Shown: positions 1 to 9,435, counted from the stretch's first letter. The stretch is DNA of 64,000 nt from Labilithrix sp. (GCA_019637195.1 JAHBWA010000026.1:1-64000); one strand, 5' to 3'. Numbers and translations are program-made. The notes: generated by a model not told the origin, from the sequence alone.

Positions 1-176
1 TCTCGGGCAGCGGCGTGACCGCGCCCGGCGCGTCGAGCGCCACGGCGGCCGGCGCGTCGAGCGCCGCGCGCCCCGTCCGCAGACCCGCCCGTCCTGCGCG
101 ATCGACCACGGCCCCGACCGCGCCGCCTGGCCCGACGTCCGTGCCCGACGACCTGTCGAAGAACCCGTATCGGTGA
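1..176 (+). CDS. C-terminal end of an unidentified protein (partial)
   Basis: An open frame enters from the left edge and stops with TGA at 174-176. The visible 57 residues are an Ala/Ser/Pro/Thr-rich low-complexity stretch ending in SVPDDLSKNPYR. No domain is visible. Ala/Pro-rich linkers ending in a short basic tail are common at the C-termini of myxobacterial Ser/Thr protein kinases, so that is a guess, not a call. The stop overlaps the GTG start of the next gene by 4 bp (GTGA at 173-176), which implies translational coupling and a shared operon. Confidence 0.55.
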   Translation, partial: SGSGVTAPGASSATAAGASSAARPVRRPARPARSTTAPTAPPGPTSVPDDLSKNPYR

Positions 177-2191
177 GACGCGCCATCGCAGGGACGCTGG
201 CCGCCGCCGCGATGCTCGGCGCGTGCGCGGTCGGCCCGAAGCCGGAGCTCGAGCCGCGCTACGTCGCGGTTCACAACGCGTTCGCCGCGATGGGCTTGGC
301 GCAGGTGGGCCCGATCCACCGCGCCTCGCTGGCCGAGGGGCAGGACGTTCGCTTCCCGCTCGAGCTGCCGGCAGAGTGCGCCATGGTCGTCGCGCTCGGG
401 GCCGGAGGCGTTCGGGATCTCGAGGTGACGCTCCTCGACGCGGACGGCAAGCCCGTCGCGCGCGATTCGACGGTGGACGCCCAGGCGTCGGTCCGCGCGT
501 GTCCCGAGCGGGCCGGGCGCTTCACGCTCCACGTGCGGATGGCGCGCGGCGCCGGCGATCTCGTCGCGGCCTCGTGGACCGGCGTTCCTGCCGCGGGCGC
601 AGCCGCGACGGCGGTGGGGCCGCCGGTGGGCGCGAGCGCGGCGGAGACCGGGAGCTGCGAGGCGCCCATCGCGCTCACGGCGGGCAGGAGGGCCGGGAAC
701 ACGCGGCAAGGCGAGTCGTCCCACGCAGGAGGCTGCGGCAACTCCGAGTCGAAGGAGATCGTCTATCGGCTCGATCTCCCCCGGCGCCAGCGCGTCACCA
801 TCGACGTCGACCCGACGTTCGACTCGGTCCTCTACATCCGCAAGGACGACTGCGCGGACAAGGATGCAGAGGTGGCGTGCAACGACGACGTCTCCACCGG
901 GAGCAAGCGCAATACGTCGTCGCGCGGCTCGCGCATCGACACGGTCCTCGAGCCGGCGACCTACTGGGTCTTCGTCGACGGTTACGACAAGGAGGCGGGC
1001 TCTTTCCGGATGAACGTGGCCGTCGCCGACGTGCCGTCGCTCGAGGAGGCTTGCAAGAACGCGAGCCCGTTCACGGGGCGGGCGACCGCGACGCTCACGT
1101 CGGCCTTCGACCACAGCCACGGCAGCTGCGACCTCGGCCTCGGTCCCGACGCGATCCACCGGCTCGACGTGTCGCAGCGCGCGCGTGTGCGGGTGCTCGT
1201 CCGCTCCGACGAATTTTCGCCCGTCGTTCACGTGCGCGGGGGCTGCACCGACGAGCGGAGCGAGCTCGGCTGCACCGACTCCGGCGCGAAGGCCGACGAG
1301 GCGGCCTTCGTCTCCGTCCTCGATCCGGGCACCTACGCGGTGTTCGCGGACGCCGCGGAGAAGAACGCGCGCGGTCGCTACGCGCTGGAGGCCGACATGA
1401 CGGTCGAGGGCGGGTCGGGGGTGCGCGGCGACGCATGCGGAGACGCGCTGCCGATCGTGCCGAACGACAAGCCGATCGACGGCGACACGTTCGACGCGAA
1501 GGACGACGTCTCGGGCCGCTGCACGGCGCGCGGCGCGCCCGACGTCCTCTATCGCTTCGAGGTCACGCGCCGCTCCCGCGTGACCGCGCGCTTCACGGCG
1601 GAGGAAGGCGCGCACGCGTTCGTGCTCGCCCGGAGCTGCACCGATCGCGCGACCGAGCTCGCGTGCGGCACGACGCTCGACGAGGTGCTCCCGCCCGGGG
1701 TCTACTCGCTCGCCGTGGACGGAACGACGGAGGGGCCGTTCGGCCGCTACACCTTCGACCTTCGAGCCAAGGACCTGACGCTGCAGGAGGCGGCTTGCCG
1801 CGTGCCGGCCCCGCTCGCGCTCGGCCAGACGGTCACCGGGACGACCGCCGGCGCCGGAGATCGCTTCACCGCGTCCTGCGCAGGCCGCGAGGAGCTGCAG
1901 GCGAGCGGCGACCGCGTCTACAAGCTCACGATCGCTTCACGCACCCGCGTCGAGCTCGCGTTGTCGACGCCGAACCATGACGGTGCCCTCGCGCTGCGGA
2001 CGACCTGCCTCGATCCGCCGCGGATGGTGACCACCCGAGGGATCGAGGTCGCCTGCAACAACGACGCTCCCGACAACCGCCACTCGAAGATCGTGACGAC
2101 GCTGGACGCGGGGACGTACTTCGTCGTCGTCGACGGCCACCAGGGCAAGCACGAGGGCCCGTTCACCCTCAGCGCGCGAGTCGTCAAGTGA
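173..2191 (+). CDS. Lipoprotein with four PPC-like beta-sandwich repeats
   Basis: This 672-residue protein begins with a lipoprotein signal whose lipobox LGAC places the lipidated Cys at residue 18. After a less conserved N-terminal section (about 20-150) come four related modules, roughly at 161-283, 290-410, 418-535 and 540-672. Each has paired cysteines, a YRL/YKL strand, a Cys-x-x-x-x-x-E-(L/V)-x-C segment and a closing PGTY-like turn with FVDG or VVDG. This is the layout of bacterial pre-peptidase C-terminal (PPC)-like domains, which are extracellular beta-sandwiches. No catalytic domain is present, so it is probably a surface or periplasmic binding protein. The GTG start at 173 overlaps the preceding stop and gives an immediate signal peptide. 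Confidence 0.85.
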   Translation: MRRAIAGTLAAAAMLGACAVGPKPELEPRYVAVHNAFAAMGLAQVGPIHRASLAEGQDVRFPLELPAECAMVVALGAGGVRDLEVTLLDADGKPVARDSTVDAQASVRACPERAGRFTLHVRMARGAGDLVAASWTGVPAAGAAATAVGPPVGASAAETGSCEAPIALTAGRRAGNTRQGESSHAGGCGNSESKEIVYRLDLPRRQRVTIDVDPTFDSVLYIRKDDCADKDAEVACNDDVSTGSKRNTSSRGSRIDTVLEPATYWVFVDGYDKEAGSFRMNVAVADVPSLEEACKNASPFTGRATATLTSAFDHSHGSCDLGLGPDAIHRLDVSQRARVRVLVRSDEFSPVVHVRGGCTDERSELGCTDSGAKADEAAFVSVLDPGTYAVFADAAEKNARGRYALEADMTVEGGSGVRGDACGDALPIVPNDKPIDGDTFDAKDDVSGRCTARGAPDVLYRFEVTRRSRVTARFTAEEGAHAFVLARSCTDRATELACGTTLDEVLPPGVYSLAVDGTTEGPFGRYTFDLRAKDLTLQEAACRVPAPLALGQTVTGTTAGAGDRFTASCAGREELQASGDRVYKLTIASRTRVELALSTPNHDGALALRTTCLDPPRMVTTRGIEVACNNDAPDNRHSKIVTTLDAGTYFVVVDGHQGKHEGPFTLSARVVK

Positions 2192-2291
2192 GCCGGACGG
2201 CGTGCGCGCGTCGACTCCCTCGTGCCAGGCGCCACCGAGAGCCGGACAGCCGGGCGCGAGCCGCGCCGGCGGCGCGTCGAGGTCGACCCCG

Positions 2292-2507
2292 CTACCGGCG
2301 CTTCTTCGCGTAACGGTAGGCCGTGTACGCCGCGACGAAGTGGCAGATCCAGCCCAGCGTTCCGCCCGAGCCCAGCCAGAACCCGGGCGTGACGAGCAGC
2401 CAGAAGATCCCGCGCAGCCACGCGCCGTTGTAGATCTGGCCCACACCGGGGACGATGAGGGAGAGGACAGCGGCAATGCCAGGATCGTTGCGCGACGACG
2501 TGCTCAC
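2292..2507 (-). CDS. Small TM2-domain-like membrane protein
   Basis: A 71-residue protein starting with GTG. It has two hydrophobic segments (about residues 11-25 plus 30-46, and 51-65), joined by the motif PGVGQIYNG and a GxxxG-type stretch, and ends in a basic tail KKRR. This resembles the TM2 family of small two-helix inner-membrane proteins, whose function is generally unknown. Its 5' end lies head-to-head with mutY: the predicted starts overlap on opposite strands by about 30 bp, so one of the two starts may be slightly misplaced. It is too short for a firm family call, but the hydrophobic pattern and third-position GC argue that it is real. Confidence 0.7.
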   Translation of the reverse strand: MSTSSRNDPGIAAVLSLIVPGVGQIYNGAWLRGIFWLLVTPGFWLGSGGTLGWICHFVAAYTAYRYAKKRR

Positions 2508-3783
2508 GGTCGATCAAGATGGGGCCGGATCCCCGCGAGCGCAAGGCTTCGCGGTCGCACGGCTGCGCTGTGACCTTCTCGGCTGGTACGCGGCAGAGCG
2601 GCGCGATCTGCCGTGGCGCCGCACCCGCGATCCCTGGGCCATCTGGGTCAGCGAGATCATGCTCCAGCAGACGCGCGTGGACACGGTGAAGCCGTACTTC
2701 GAGCGCTTCATGGCCCGGTTCCCCACGCCGCTCGCGCTCGCCGAGGCGCCGGAGGACCAGGTCCTCGCGGCGTGGAGCGGCCTCGGGTACTACCGGCGCG
2801 CCCGGATGCTCCACGCGGGCGCGCGCGTGGTCGCGGAGCGCGCCGCGATGCCGTGCGATCGCGAGGGGTTGCTCGAGCTGCCCGGCGTCGGCCGCTACAC
2901 GGCCGGCGCCATCGCGAGCATCGCGTTCGAGGAGCCCGTGGGTCTCGTGGACGGAAACGTCGCGCGCGTGTTCGCGCGCCTCTTCGCGCTCGAGGACGAC
3001 ATGCGCGGGCCCGGGATGAAGCGGGCCGAGGCCCTCGCCGAGGAGCTCGTCCCGCGCGAGCGGCCCGGCGACTGGAACCAGGCGCTGATGGAGCTCGGCG
3101 CGACCGTGTGCACGCCGCGCTCGCCGGCGTGCGATCGCTGTCCGGTGGCGTCGTCGTGCCGGGCGCGCGCGGAGGGGCGCGTGGATCGGCTTCCCGTGAT
3201 CGGCGAGAAGGCGAAGCCGAAGCCGCAGCACGTGCAGGCGCTCGTCGCGCGCACGGCCGACGGCCGCGTGCTGCTCGCGCGGCGTCGGACTTCGGGCCTC
3301 TTCGCGGGGCTGTGGGAGCCGCCGGCGGTCGACGGCGACGCGTCCGCGCGCGACGGTCTGCTCGGGCGGTTCGCGCTCGCCTCGCGCGCGCTCGCCGGGC
3401 GGGTCACGCACGTCCTGTCGCATCGCCGCCTGACCGTCGACGTCCACGCGGGTGTGCTCTCGGGCTGGGCGGCGGGCACCGAACTGCCGGGGGCTTACGA
3501 GACGGCGCGCCTCTTCGCCGACGAGGAGCTCGCGGAGCTCGGGATCTCCACGCTCGCTCGAAAGGTCCTCGCGGCCGCCCGCCTGGACGCGGGCCCGCTC
3601 TTCGCGGCGGCGTCGTCGACGCCCGAGCCCGAGCCCGAGCCTCGCGCCAAGCCCGAGCCTCGCGCCAAGCCCGAGCCTCGCGCCAAGCCCGAGCCTCGCG
3701 CCAAGCCCGAGCCTCGCGCCAAGCCCGAGCCTCGCGGGAGCGCGGCGAAGTCGACCCCCAAGGCGCCGCGCAGGTCGAGGTAG
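2476..3783 (+). CDS. mutY: A/G-specific adenine DNA glycosylase MutY with repeat tail
   Basis: MutY removes adenine mispaired with 8-oxoguanine or guanine in base excision repair. The N-terminal HhH-GPD domain shows PWR, SEIMLQQTRVDTV with the catalytic Glu, the helix-hairpin-helix LPGVGRYTAGAI, and VDGNVARV with the catalytic Asp. A Fe-S loop follows with spacing C-x6-C-x2-C-x5-C (CTPRSPAC..C.....C). A NUDIX-like C-terminal domain senses the opposite base (SHRRLTVDVH region). ATG at 2476 is chosen because AGAGGA lies 8 bases upstream; an in-frame ATG at 2455 is possible. Length is 435 residues. Oddly, the last 50 residues are five exact AKPEPR-type units plus a basic Ser/Lys/Arg end, beyond the usual MutY terminus. 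Confidence 0.93.
   Translation: MPGSLRDDVLTVDQDGAGSPRAQGFAVARLRCDLLGWYAAERRDLPWRRTRDPWAIWVSEIMLQQTRVDTVKPYFERFMARFPTPLALAEAPEDQVLAAWSGLGYYRRARMLHAGARVVAERAAMPCDREGLLELPGVGRYTAGAIASIAFEEPVGLVDGNVARVFARLFALEDDMRGPGMKRAEALAEELVPRERPGDWNQALMELGATVCTPRSPACDRCPVASSCRARAEGRVDRLPVIGEKAKPKPQHVQALVARTADGRVLLARRRTSGLFAGLWEPPAVDGDASARDGLLGRFALASRALAGRVTHVLSHRRLTVDVHAGVLSGWAAGTELPGAYETARLFADEELAELGISTLARKVLAAARLDAGPLFAAASSTPEPEPEPRAKPEPRAKPEPRAKPEPRAKPEPRAKPEPRGSAAKSTPKAPRRSR
3640..3729 (+). repeat. Coding tandem repeat, five perfect 18-bp units
   Basis: The 18-bp unit cctcgcgccaagcccgag is repeated five times without a mismatch between 3640 and 3729, followed by a partial sixth copy. It lies in the mutY reading frame and encodes the six-residue unit P-R-A-K-P-E. 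Perfect identity, including third codon positions, indicates recent expansion by slippage or unequal exchange. Confidence 0.95.
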
Positions 3784-3850
3784 ACGGCGTGCTCGCACTC
3801 GGGGATCATGACCGTATCGTGGTGGGCCGCCGAGGAGTCGCGGAGGAGCG

Positions 3851-4939
3851 ATGAGACCGTCCGTGCCCGACGCGGATCCGGCGGACGGCCCCTCGTCCGA
3901 GCGCGAGTCGACGGTGCTCCGCGCGGCGCTCCACGTGGCCGCGCGCCCGAGCGGCGCGGCGCTCGACGAGGACGGAGAGGAGGGGACGGCCTGCGTGCTC
4001 GTCGCCGACGACGACGCGGCGACGCTGGCGCTCATCGCCTCCACGCTCCGCGCGAGCGGCTACGACGTCGAGACGGCGCTCGACGGTCAGGCCGCCGTGG
4101 AGCGGGTCGCACGCGGCGGCATCGACGTCGTCTTGCTCGACGCCGTGATGCCTCGCCTGAGCGGCTTCGACGCGTGTCGGACCATCCGCGGCCTCGGCGA
4201 CGACTTCGTCCCGGTCGCGCTCGCCTTCGCGAAGACCGACGCGAAGAGCCGCGTCGAGGCGCTGAAGATCGGCGCCGACGGCTACGTGTGCAAGCCCTTC
4301 GAGCAGACGGAGCTGCTCGTGTGCATCTCGTCCGCGCTCAGGACGAAGCGCGCGCACGATCGGATGACGGCCGCCGCCGCGAGGCTCGAGCGCCTGCGTC
4401 GCTACGACGCGCTCACGGACGCGTACTCGTTTCCGTACCTGCACGAGCGCCTCGCGGCCGAGTTCGCCCGCGCCGAGCGCCACTCGGAGCCGCTCGCGTG
4501 CTGCGTGCTCGACGTCGATCGGCTCAAGGTCCACAACGAGCGCGGCGGCCGCTCGCTCGGCGACGCCGTGCTCCGGGGCGTCGCCGAGGTGATCAAGCGC
4601 TCGGTCCGCGACTCCGACGCCGTCGCGCGCTACGGCGGCGACGAGTTCTTCGTCATGCTCCCCGCGACCCACTTCGCGGGGTCGCTCGTCGTCGCCTCGC
4701 GGATCTGGCGCGACGTCGCCGCGCGGACCTTCAGCACCCCCGAGGTCGCGGGGGAGGCGCGCGTCACGGCGTCGGTCGGCGTCGCCCTCTTCCCGAGCCG
4801 GGACGTCCGGACGAAGGAGGCGCTCCTCCAGGCGCTCGAGGCGGCCCTGCTGGAGGCCAAGCGCCGCGGCGGCAACCGCCTCTGCGTCTTCCAGCAAGAA
4901 GGCTTCATCTACACGCCGAGCGGCGAAGAGCGCACCTGA
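3851..4939 (+). CDS. Response regulator with GGDEF diguanylate cyclase domain
   Basis: A 362-residue cytoplasmic protein. A receiver domain spans about residues 47-165: acidic pocket LVADDDA, phosphoacceptor Asp in VVLLDAVMP, and conserved Lys in CKPF. A GGDEF domain follows to about residue 350, with the intact signature RYGGDEFF, so it should make cyclic di-GMP from GTP. The I-site RxxD is not obvious. The first 45 residues are a disordered Asp/Ser/Pro-rich leader. The start is supported by a strong Shine-Dalgarno GGAGGAG just before ATG. No cognate histidine kinase is adjacent, so it is an orphan regulator. A PilZ-type c-di-GMP receptor occurs elsewhere in the window (32670-33173). Confidence 0.92.
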   Translation: MRPSVPDADPADGPSSERESTVLRAALHVAARPSGAALDEDGEEGTACVLVADDDAATLALIASTLRASGYDVETALDGQAAVERVARGGIDVVLLDAVMPRLSGFDACRTIRGLGDDFVPVALAFAKTDAKSRVEALKIGADGYVCKPFEQTELLVCISSALRTKRAHDRMTAAAARLERLRRYDALTDAYSFPYLHERLAAEFARAERHSEPLACCVLDVDRLKVHNERGGRSLGDAVLRGVAEVIKRSVRDSDAVARYGGDEFFVMLPATHFAGSLVVASRIWRDVAARTFSTPEVAGEARVTASVGVALFPSRDVRTKEALLQALEAALLEAKRRGGNRLCVFQQEGFIYTPSGEERT

Positions 4940-5181
4940 GGACGCGCCGTCCGGCCGGACGGGACGGTCGAACCGACATTGGGCCGCCCGCACGTGAGCA
5001 CGATCGAACGCTCCGCGGATTTTCGGCCGAGCGCGCGGGACGCGCGCCAGGTCCGCCATGTGCCTACGCGCGCTCGGCGCCGTCCGGGCTGCCCGCGCCG
5101 AAAACCGCCCCGCGCCGGGGCCGCGACAGCGCTGTCATGTTGGTGTCGCGGCAGTGGTTTGGTAGTGTCGCGCCCCGCGGG

Positions 5182-6654
5182 ATGACTCGTTGCCGCACTC
5201 GCTGGTGGGTCTTTCTCGGCTGCGCGAGCGCTTGCGCTCTCGTCGCCCGTGCGGCGCATGCCGGCCCGTTCGATCTCGACGACGACGACGAGCCCTCTGC
5301 GTCCGCGGCCGCCGAGGCGGAGAGCGCGCCGCCGCCCCCGCCCCCGGTCGTCACGATCAAGGCGCACGCGTACACGCTCCAGGAGTGCCTGCTCCTCGCC
5401 GAGCGGAACGCGCCCCAGCTCTGGGCGGCGCGGGCGCGCCTCGCGTTCGTCCATGCCCAGCTCGACGAGGCGCGGTGGACGCCGTTCTCGTACTGGCACA
5501 TGAGCTCGACGTTCGGCTACCTGCCGCCGATCGGCGGCACGGCGTTCTACAACGCCTCTCCGTACACGCTCCTCTACCAGGGCTTCGGCGACGGGTGGCA
5601 GCCTGCGTTCGGCTTGCACGCCCGCGGCACCGTCCCGCTCTACACGTTCGGCAAGATCGAGTCCGTCAAGAAGGCCGCGGCGGGGCGCGTCCGCGTGAGC
5701 GAGTGGGATCTCGAGAAGCAGCGCCAGCAGATCCGGATGGACGTCCGCCGCGCGTATTTCGGGTTCATGCTCGCGCGCGACATGCAGTACATCGCGAACG
5801 ACGTCCTCGGGAAGCTGAACAAGGCCATCGCGAACCTCCTCGCGAAGCTCGAGAAGAACGATCCGAGCGTCGAGGAGGCGGACCGTCTCCGCCTCGAGTA
5901 CAACCGCGACGAGATCCTCGCGCGCGTCGCCGAGGCGAAGAAGGGTGAGGCGTTCGCCGTCTCCGCGCTCCGGTTCCTCACCGGCGTGCAGTCGGCGTTC
6001 GACATCCCGGACGAGCCGCTGCAGCGCCCGGACACCAACATCGGCCCCGTCGTCCGCTACCTCACCGCGGCGCGCCTCTTCCGCGCGGACGTGAACATGG
6101 CGCGGGCGGGCGTTCAGGCGCGGAAGGCCTGGCTCGACTACCGGCGCGCCGAGATGTTCCCCAACATCGGCCTCGGTCTGAACGCGACGTACGCGATCTC
6201 CCCGAGCGCGGATCCGCAGCGCGCCGCGTGGATCGGCGATCCGTTCAACCGCTTCGGCGCGTCCTTCGGCTTCGGCGTCGAGTGGGGCCTCGATCTCCTC
6301 CCCAAGCACGCGCGCGTCATGCAGGCCGAGTCCGAGCTCGAGGAGGCGCGCGCGCTCGAGCGCCTGGCGCTCGGCGGCGTCGCCGTCGAGGTCGAGAACG
6401 CCTACGCCTCCGTGGTCGAGGCGAAGACGCGCGAAGAGAACTGGGACCGCGCCGAGCACCGGTCGAAGCGCTGGATCTCGAGCACGCAAGACGCGATCGA
6501 TCTCGGGACCAAGGACGAGCGCTTCCTCATCGAGCCGCTCCGCGCCTTCGTCTTCGCCCGCGCCAACCACGCGCAGGCGCTCATGGACCTGCACGTGACG
6601 CTGTCGGAGCTCGCCCGCGTGACGGGCTGGGACGCGGTCGCGCCGGGCACCTGA
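5182..6654 (+). CDS. TolC-family outer membrane efflux protein
   Basis: A 490-residue protein with a signal peptide (MTRCRTRWWVFL..AHA) and an Asp-rich then Pro-rich mature N-terminus. The remainder has the long helical segments of the outer membrane efflux (OEP) family, with YTLQECLLLAERNAPQLW as the first helix and a second OEP half starting near the middle. Start ATG 5182 is chosen because it directly precedes the signal peptide; an upstream ATG at 5137 would add 15 residues with no clear reason. No periplasmic adaptor or inner-membrane pump gene is next to it, so the transported substrate cannot be inferred. It converges on a second TolC-family gene. Confidence 0.86.
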   Translation: MTRCRTRWWVFLGCASACALVARAAHAGPFDLDDDDEPSASAAAEAESAPPPPPPVVTIKAHAYTLQECLLLAERNAPQLWAARARLAFVHAQLDEARWTPFSYWHMSSTFGYLPPIGGTAFYNASPYTLLYQGFGDGWQPAFGLHARGTVPLYTFGKIESVKKAAAGRVRVSEWDLEKQRQQIRMDVRRAYFGFMLARDMQYIANDVLGKLNKAIANLLAKLEKNDPSVEEADRLRLEYNRDEILARVAEAKKGEAFAVSALRFLTGVQSAFDIPDEPLQRPDTNIGPVVRYLTAARLFRADVNMARAGVQARKAWLDYRRAEMFPNIGLGLNATYAISPSADPQRAAWIGDPFNRFGASFGFGVEWGLDLLPKHARVMQAESELEEARALERLALGGVAVEVENAYASVVEAKTREENWDRAEHRSKRWISSTQDAIDLGTKDERFLIEPLRAFVFARANHAQALMDLHVTLSELARVTGWDAVAPGT

Positions 6655-6718
6655 CCGCGCGCGCGTGGCGGGGCGCGGTCGGCCGGGCAGCGAGTCGCCT
6701 AGGTCACGGACGTCCGCC

Positions 6719-8137
6719 TCACCACGGACACGTCGCCTGCGCGAGGATCGCGAGGACGCGCGCGCGCACGAGCTCGAAGTCGCGCACGGCGAGCTGGATC
6801 TCCGCCTCGCGCAGAGCCTGCGCCGCGGTGACGAGCTCGAGGCTCGTGCCGCGGCCCTCGAGGTAGGCGGTCCGGGTGAGGCGATCGTTCTCGGCGGCGA
6901 GGTCGCGCGTCTGGGTGGCGACGCGCCGGCGGTCCTCGGCCACGCTGACCCCGCGCCGCGCCTGCGTGATCTCCACGATCGCCTTCCGGCGCTGCGCCTC
7001 CACGCGCTCGCCGGCGATGACCTCCTGCGCGCGCGCGTCGCGCAGGTTGCCGTAGCGGATCCCGCCGTCCCAGATCGGGACGGTGAGCACGGCCTGGACG
7101 TTCCAGGTCGTGTTCGGGGCGGCGCCCGTGTCGATCGTCGTCGTGCCCACCGTCGAGCGGACGTCGACCGTCGGCGCGAACTGGTACTTCGCGTCGTTCA
7201 CCAGGCGCCGCGCGACCTCGGTGCGCTCGTGCAGGGCGGCGACGTCGGGGCGCTCGTCGACGCTCGGCGCCACCTTGCAGCTCGTCCGCGCGCTCGCCTC
7301 GAGCCCGTTGAGGTCCACGTGGGGGGGGACGCCGACCTGCTCGGGGATGCCGAGCGCGAGCCCGAGGGCCTCACGCGACTGGCGCAGCGACTCGTCGCCG
7401 GCGACCAGCGTAGCGCGCGCGGTCTCGACGTCCTGGCGCGCCCGCACGACGTCGAGGCCGGTGCCGCTGCCGAGCGTGCTGCGTCGGACGGCGAGCTCGA
7501 GCCGCGTGAGCGCGTTGCGCAGCCCGAGCCGGTTGAGCTCCGCGACCCGCTCCGCCGTGACGACGGCGACGATCGAGTTCGCGACGTTGAGGGCGATGAG
7601 CCGCTTGGTGTCCTCGAGCGACAGGTGCGCGACGCTCTCGTTGCGCTCCGCCGTCCCGATCGCGTACCAGGTCCTCAGCGCGAAGACGGGCTGCGACGCG
7701 ACGAGCGAGCCGTTGACGAAGTCCGGGAACGGCGTGTTGACCGGGCGGAAGCCGAGCCCGTCGCCCGAGCGGACCGGCTGGAGCGTGCTGTTGGTGATGA
7801 TGTTGTGCGTGTAGGTGGCCTGACCGTTGACCGTGGTCAGCGCGCCGCCGAGGGCGATCCGCGACTGCGCCTCCGCGCGGAGGATCTCCTGGGCGGCGAT
7901 CCGGAGATCGTTGGAGCGCGCGCGCACGTGCCGAAGCGCCTCTTCCCAGGTGGAGATCTCGATCCGCGGGCGCGCGACGGTGGCGAGCATCGGATCGTCG
8001 ACCGGCAGCTCCGGGGGGAGCTGCACCGTCGGCGGGGCCTGATCGGGCTGGGCCACGGGCGGCGTCGCCTGCGCGAGCGCCGATCGGCTGCCGAACGAGA
8101 CGACGAGGAGGGCGGAGCAGAGGAGCGTTCGTCGCAT
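6719..8137 (-). CDS. TolC-family outer membrane efflux protein (second copy type)
   Basis: A 472-residue protein with signal peptide MRRTLLCSALLVVSFGSRSALAQ. The body shows two OEP halves: WEEALRHVRARSNDLRIA opens the first, and a WNVQAVLTVPIWDGGIRYGNL strand-helix turn typical of the family lies in the second. It is clearly a paralogue in family terms but not a close duplicate of the TolC-type gene at 5182-6654, with which it converges over a gap of only 64 bp. As with that gene, no RND or ABC partner is adjacent. It might serve a type I secretion or multidrug system encoded elsewhere. Confidence 0.88.
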   Translation of the reverse strand: MRRTLLCSALLVVSFGSRSALAQATPPVAQPDQAPPTVQLPPELPVDDPMLATVARPRIEISTWEEALRHVRARSNDLRIAAQEILRAEAQSRIALGGALTTVNGQATYTHNIITNSTLQPVRSGDGLGFRPVNTPFPDFVNGSLVASQPVFALRTWYAIGTAERNESVAHLSLEDTKRLIALNVANSIVAVVTAERVAELNRLGLRNALTRLELAVRRSTLGSGTGLDVVRARQDVETARATLVAGDESLRQSREALGLALGIPEQVGVPPHVDLNGLEASARTSCKVAPSVDERPDVAALHERTEVARRLVNDAKYQFAPTVDVRSTVGTTTIDTGAAPNTTWNVQAVLTVPIWDGGIRYGNLRDARAQEVIAGERVEAQRRKAIVEITQARRGVSVAEDRRRVATQTRDLAAENDRLTRTAYLEGRGTSLELVTAAQALREAEIQLAVRDFELVRARVLAILAQATCPW

Positions 8138-8266
8138 GGGGGGCTTCGATGTCCTATCACGAGGGATGTTGCCCGGGGATCGGGCGCGCCGCGCCTCCCG
8201 GAGCCTTCCAGCTCCCGCGCGGTCCGTAGCACCGGTACGTCGAAACCCGGGCCAGCGCTGCGGAAT

Positions 8267-8331
8267 TCCGACGAGGCGCGCCCCGCCGTCAGCGCCGCGG
8301 AGCTCCGACGAGGCGCGCCCCGCCGTCAGCG
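8267..8331. repeat. Direct repeat, two 28-bp copies
   Basis: A 28-bp sequence beginning tccgacgaggcgcgcc occurs at 8267-8294 and, identically, at 8304-8331 (37-bp period). The second copy runs over the TGA stop of the minus-strand TPR gene at 8326. It is one of several gap-specific GC-rich repeats in this window. The rest of the 8138-8325 gap shows no gene. Confidence 0.85.
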
Positions 8332-9435
8332 GCGCGTCGTGGCGTAGCGAGCGTCGCCGCGGATGATGTCGAGCTTCGCGCGGAGCTCGGCGAAGCGTCC
8401 CCGGAGGCGCGCGACGCCGACCCGGAAGGGCGCCGCCACCTCCGCTTGCGAGAGCGGCACGTGATCGATGTAGACGATCGCGTACGCCACGGCGGCCGCC
8501 AGGCCGGCGACGTCGCTCTCCGACGGGCGCGGCCCGCCCGTCTGCAGCTGGGCTTCGCGTGCCTCGATCGCCGCGGCGCGCGCGGCGTCACCCGTCCTGC
8601 CGGCCGCTCGCCGTCGCTTCGGGGTCGTCGCGCCGCGGGCTCGCGGCGTCGCGCTCGGGGCGCCGTCCGCGCCGCGCTTGCGCGGCGGAGGCAGCGCGTC
8701 GCGCGCGAGCGCGAGGGCGCGCTCGCGCTGGCGAGGGTCGAGCGGCAGGTGCGAGAGGCCGCGCGCGAGCACGCGCGCCAGGCGCACCGGCGTCGCGCCG
8801 GGGGAGCGGCGCTTCGCCGGCGAGGTCGCGCCGTCGTCGCGTCGGGCGCGCGAAGGCGCGCCTTGATCGAGCCAGCGGAGGAGCGCGTCGAGCTCGCGCG
8901 AGTCGAAGCGGCCGCGCGCGCGCTCGAGGATGGCGCGCGCCTCGCCGATCCGCCCGGCGCGCGCGAGCGCGTGGACGTAGGAGGCGACGATCTCGGAGTT
9001 GTCGGCCTTCGCCCGGTACGCGAGCCCGAGCCAGTCGAGCGCGCGCGCCGGCTCTCCGAGCGCGACGTCGAGCAGGTGGCCGAGGTTGTGCGCGTACCAC
9101 GGGTTCGCGGGCGCGCACGCGATCGCCTTCTTGTAGGCCGAGGCGGCGCAGCGAAAGTTGCCGAGGAGCGTCTGGCAGAACGCGAGCAGCGCCCAGGATC
9201 GGTCGTCACCGTCGCGCTGCGCGAGCGCCCGCCGCACATAGAGCGCCGCACGCCATGGATCGCGCTCGACGAGGAGCTCAGCCAGCTTCTGGTTCGCGAA
9301 GATCGCGTCGTCGCTCGACGGCGCGGCGAGCCGCGCGAGTCGCGCGAGTCGCGGAAGCACATCCGCCGGATCGAACGCGCCGCGGAGGGCTCGGTCGACC
9401 TCCTGGCGCAGGCTCTGCGTCTCCCCGCGGTCCAT
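8326..9435 (-). CDS. TPR protein with C-terminal helical DNA-binding-like region
   Basis: A 369-residue cytoplasmic protein with no signal peptide. Residues about 35-190 form TPR-like helix pairs (LYVRRALAQRDGDD, YKKAIACAPANPWYAHNLG, LGLAYRAKADNSEIV). A Lys/Arg/Ala/Pro-rich linker of about 90 residues follows. The last 60 residues, with AIVYIDHVPLSQAEVAAPF and a LRGRFAELRAKL helix, look like a small helix-turn-helix or cyclin-like module of the kind placed in uncharacterised DUFs. I do not recognise a specific function. It is the last gene of a minus-strand block that includes dnaK and a J-domain protein, so a role as a chaperone-linked scaffold is possible but only inferred. Confidence 0.75.
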   Translation of the reverse strand: MDRGETQSLRQEVDRALRGAFDPADVLPRLARLARLAAPSSDDAIFANQKLAELLVERDPWRAALYVRRALAQRDGDDRSWALLAFCQTLLGNFRCAASAYKKAIACAPANPWYAHNLGHLLDVALGEPARALDWLGLAYRAKADNSEIVASYVHALARAGRIGEARAILERARGRFDSRELDALLRWLDQGAPSRARRDDGATSPAKRRSPGATPVRLARVLARGLSHLPLDPRQRERALALARDALPPPRKRGADGAPSATPRARGATTPKRRRAAGRTGDAARAAAIEAREAQLQTGGPRPSESDVAGLAAAVAYAIVYIDHVPLSQAEVAAPFRVGVARLRGRFAELRAKLDIIRGDARYATTRR

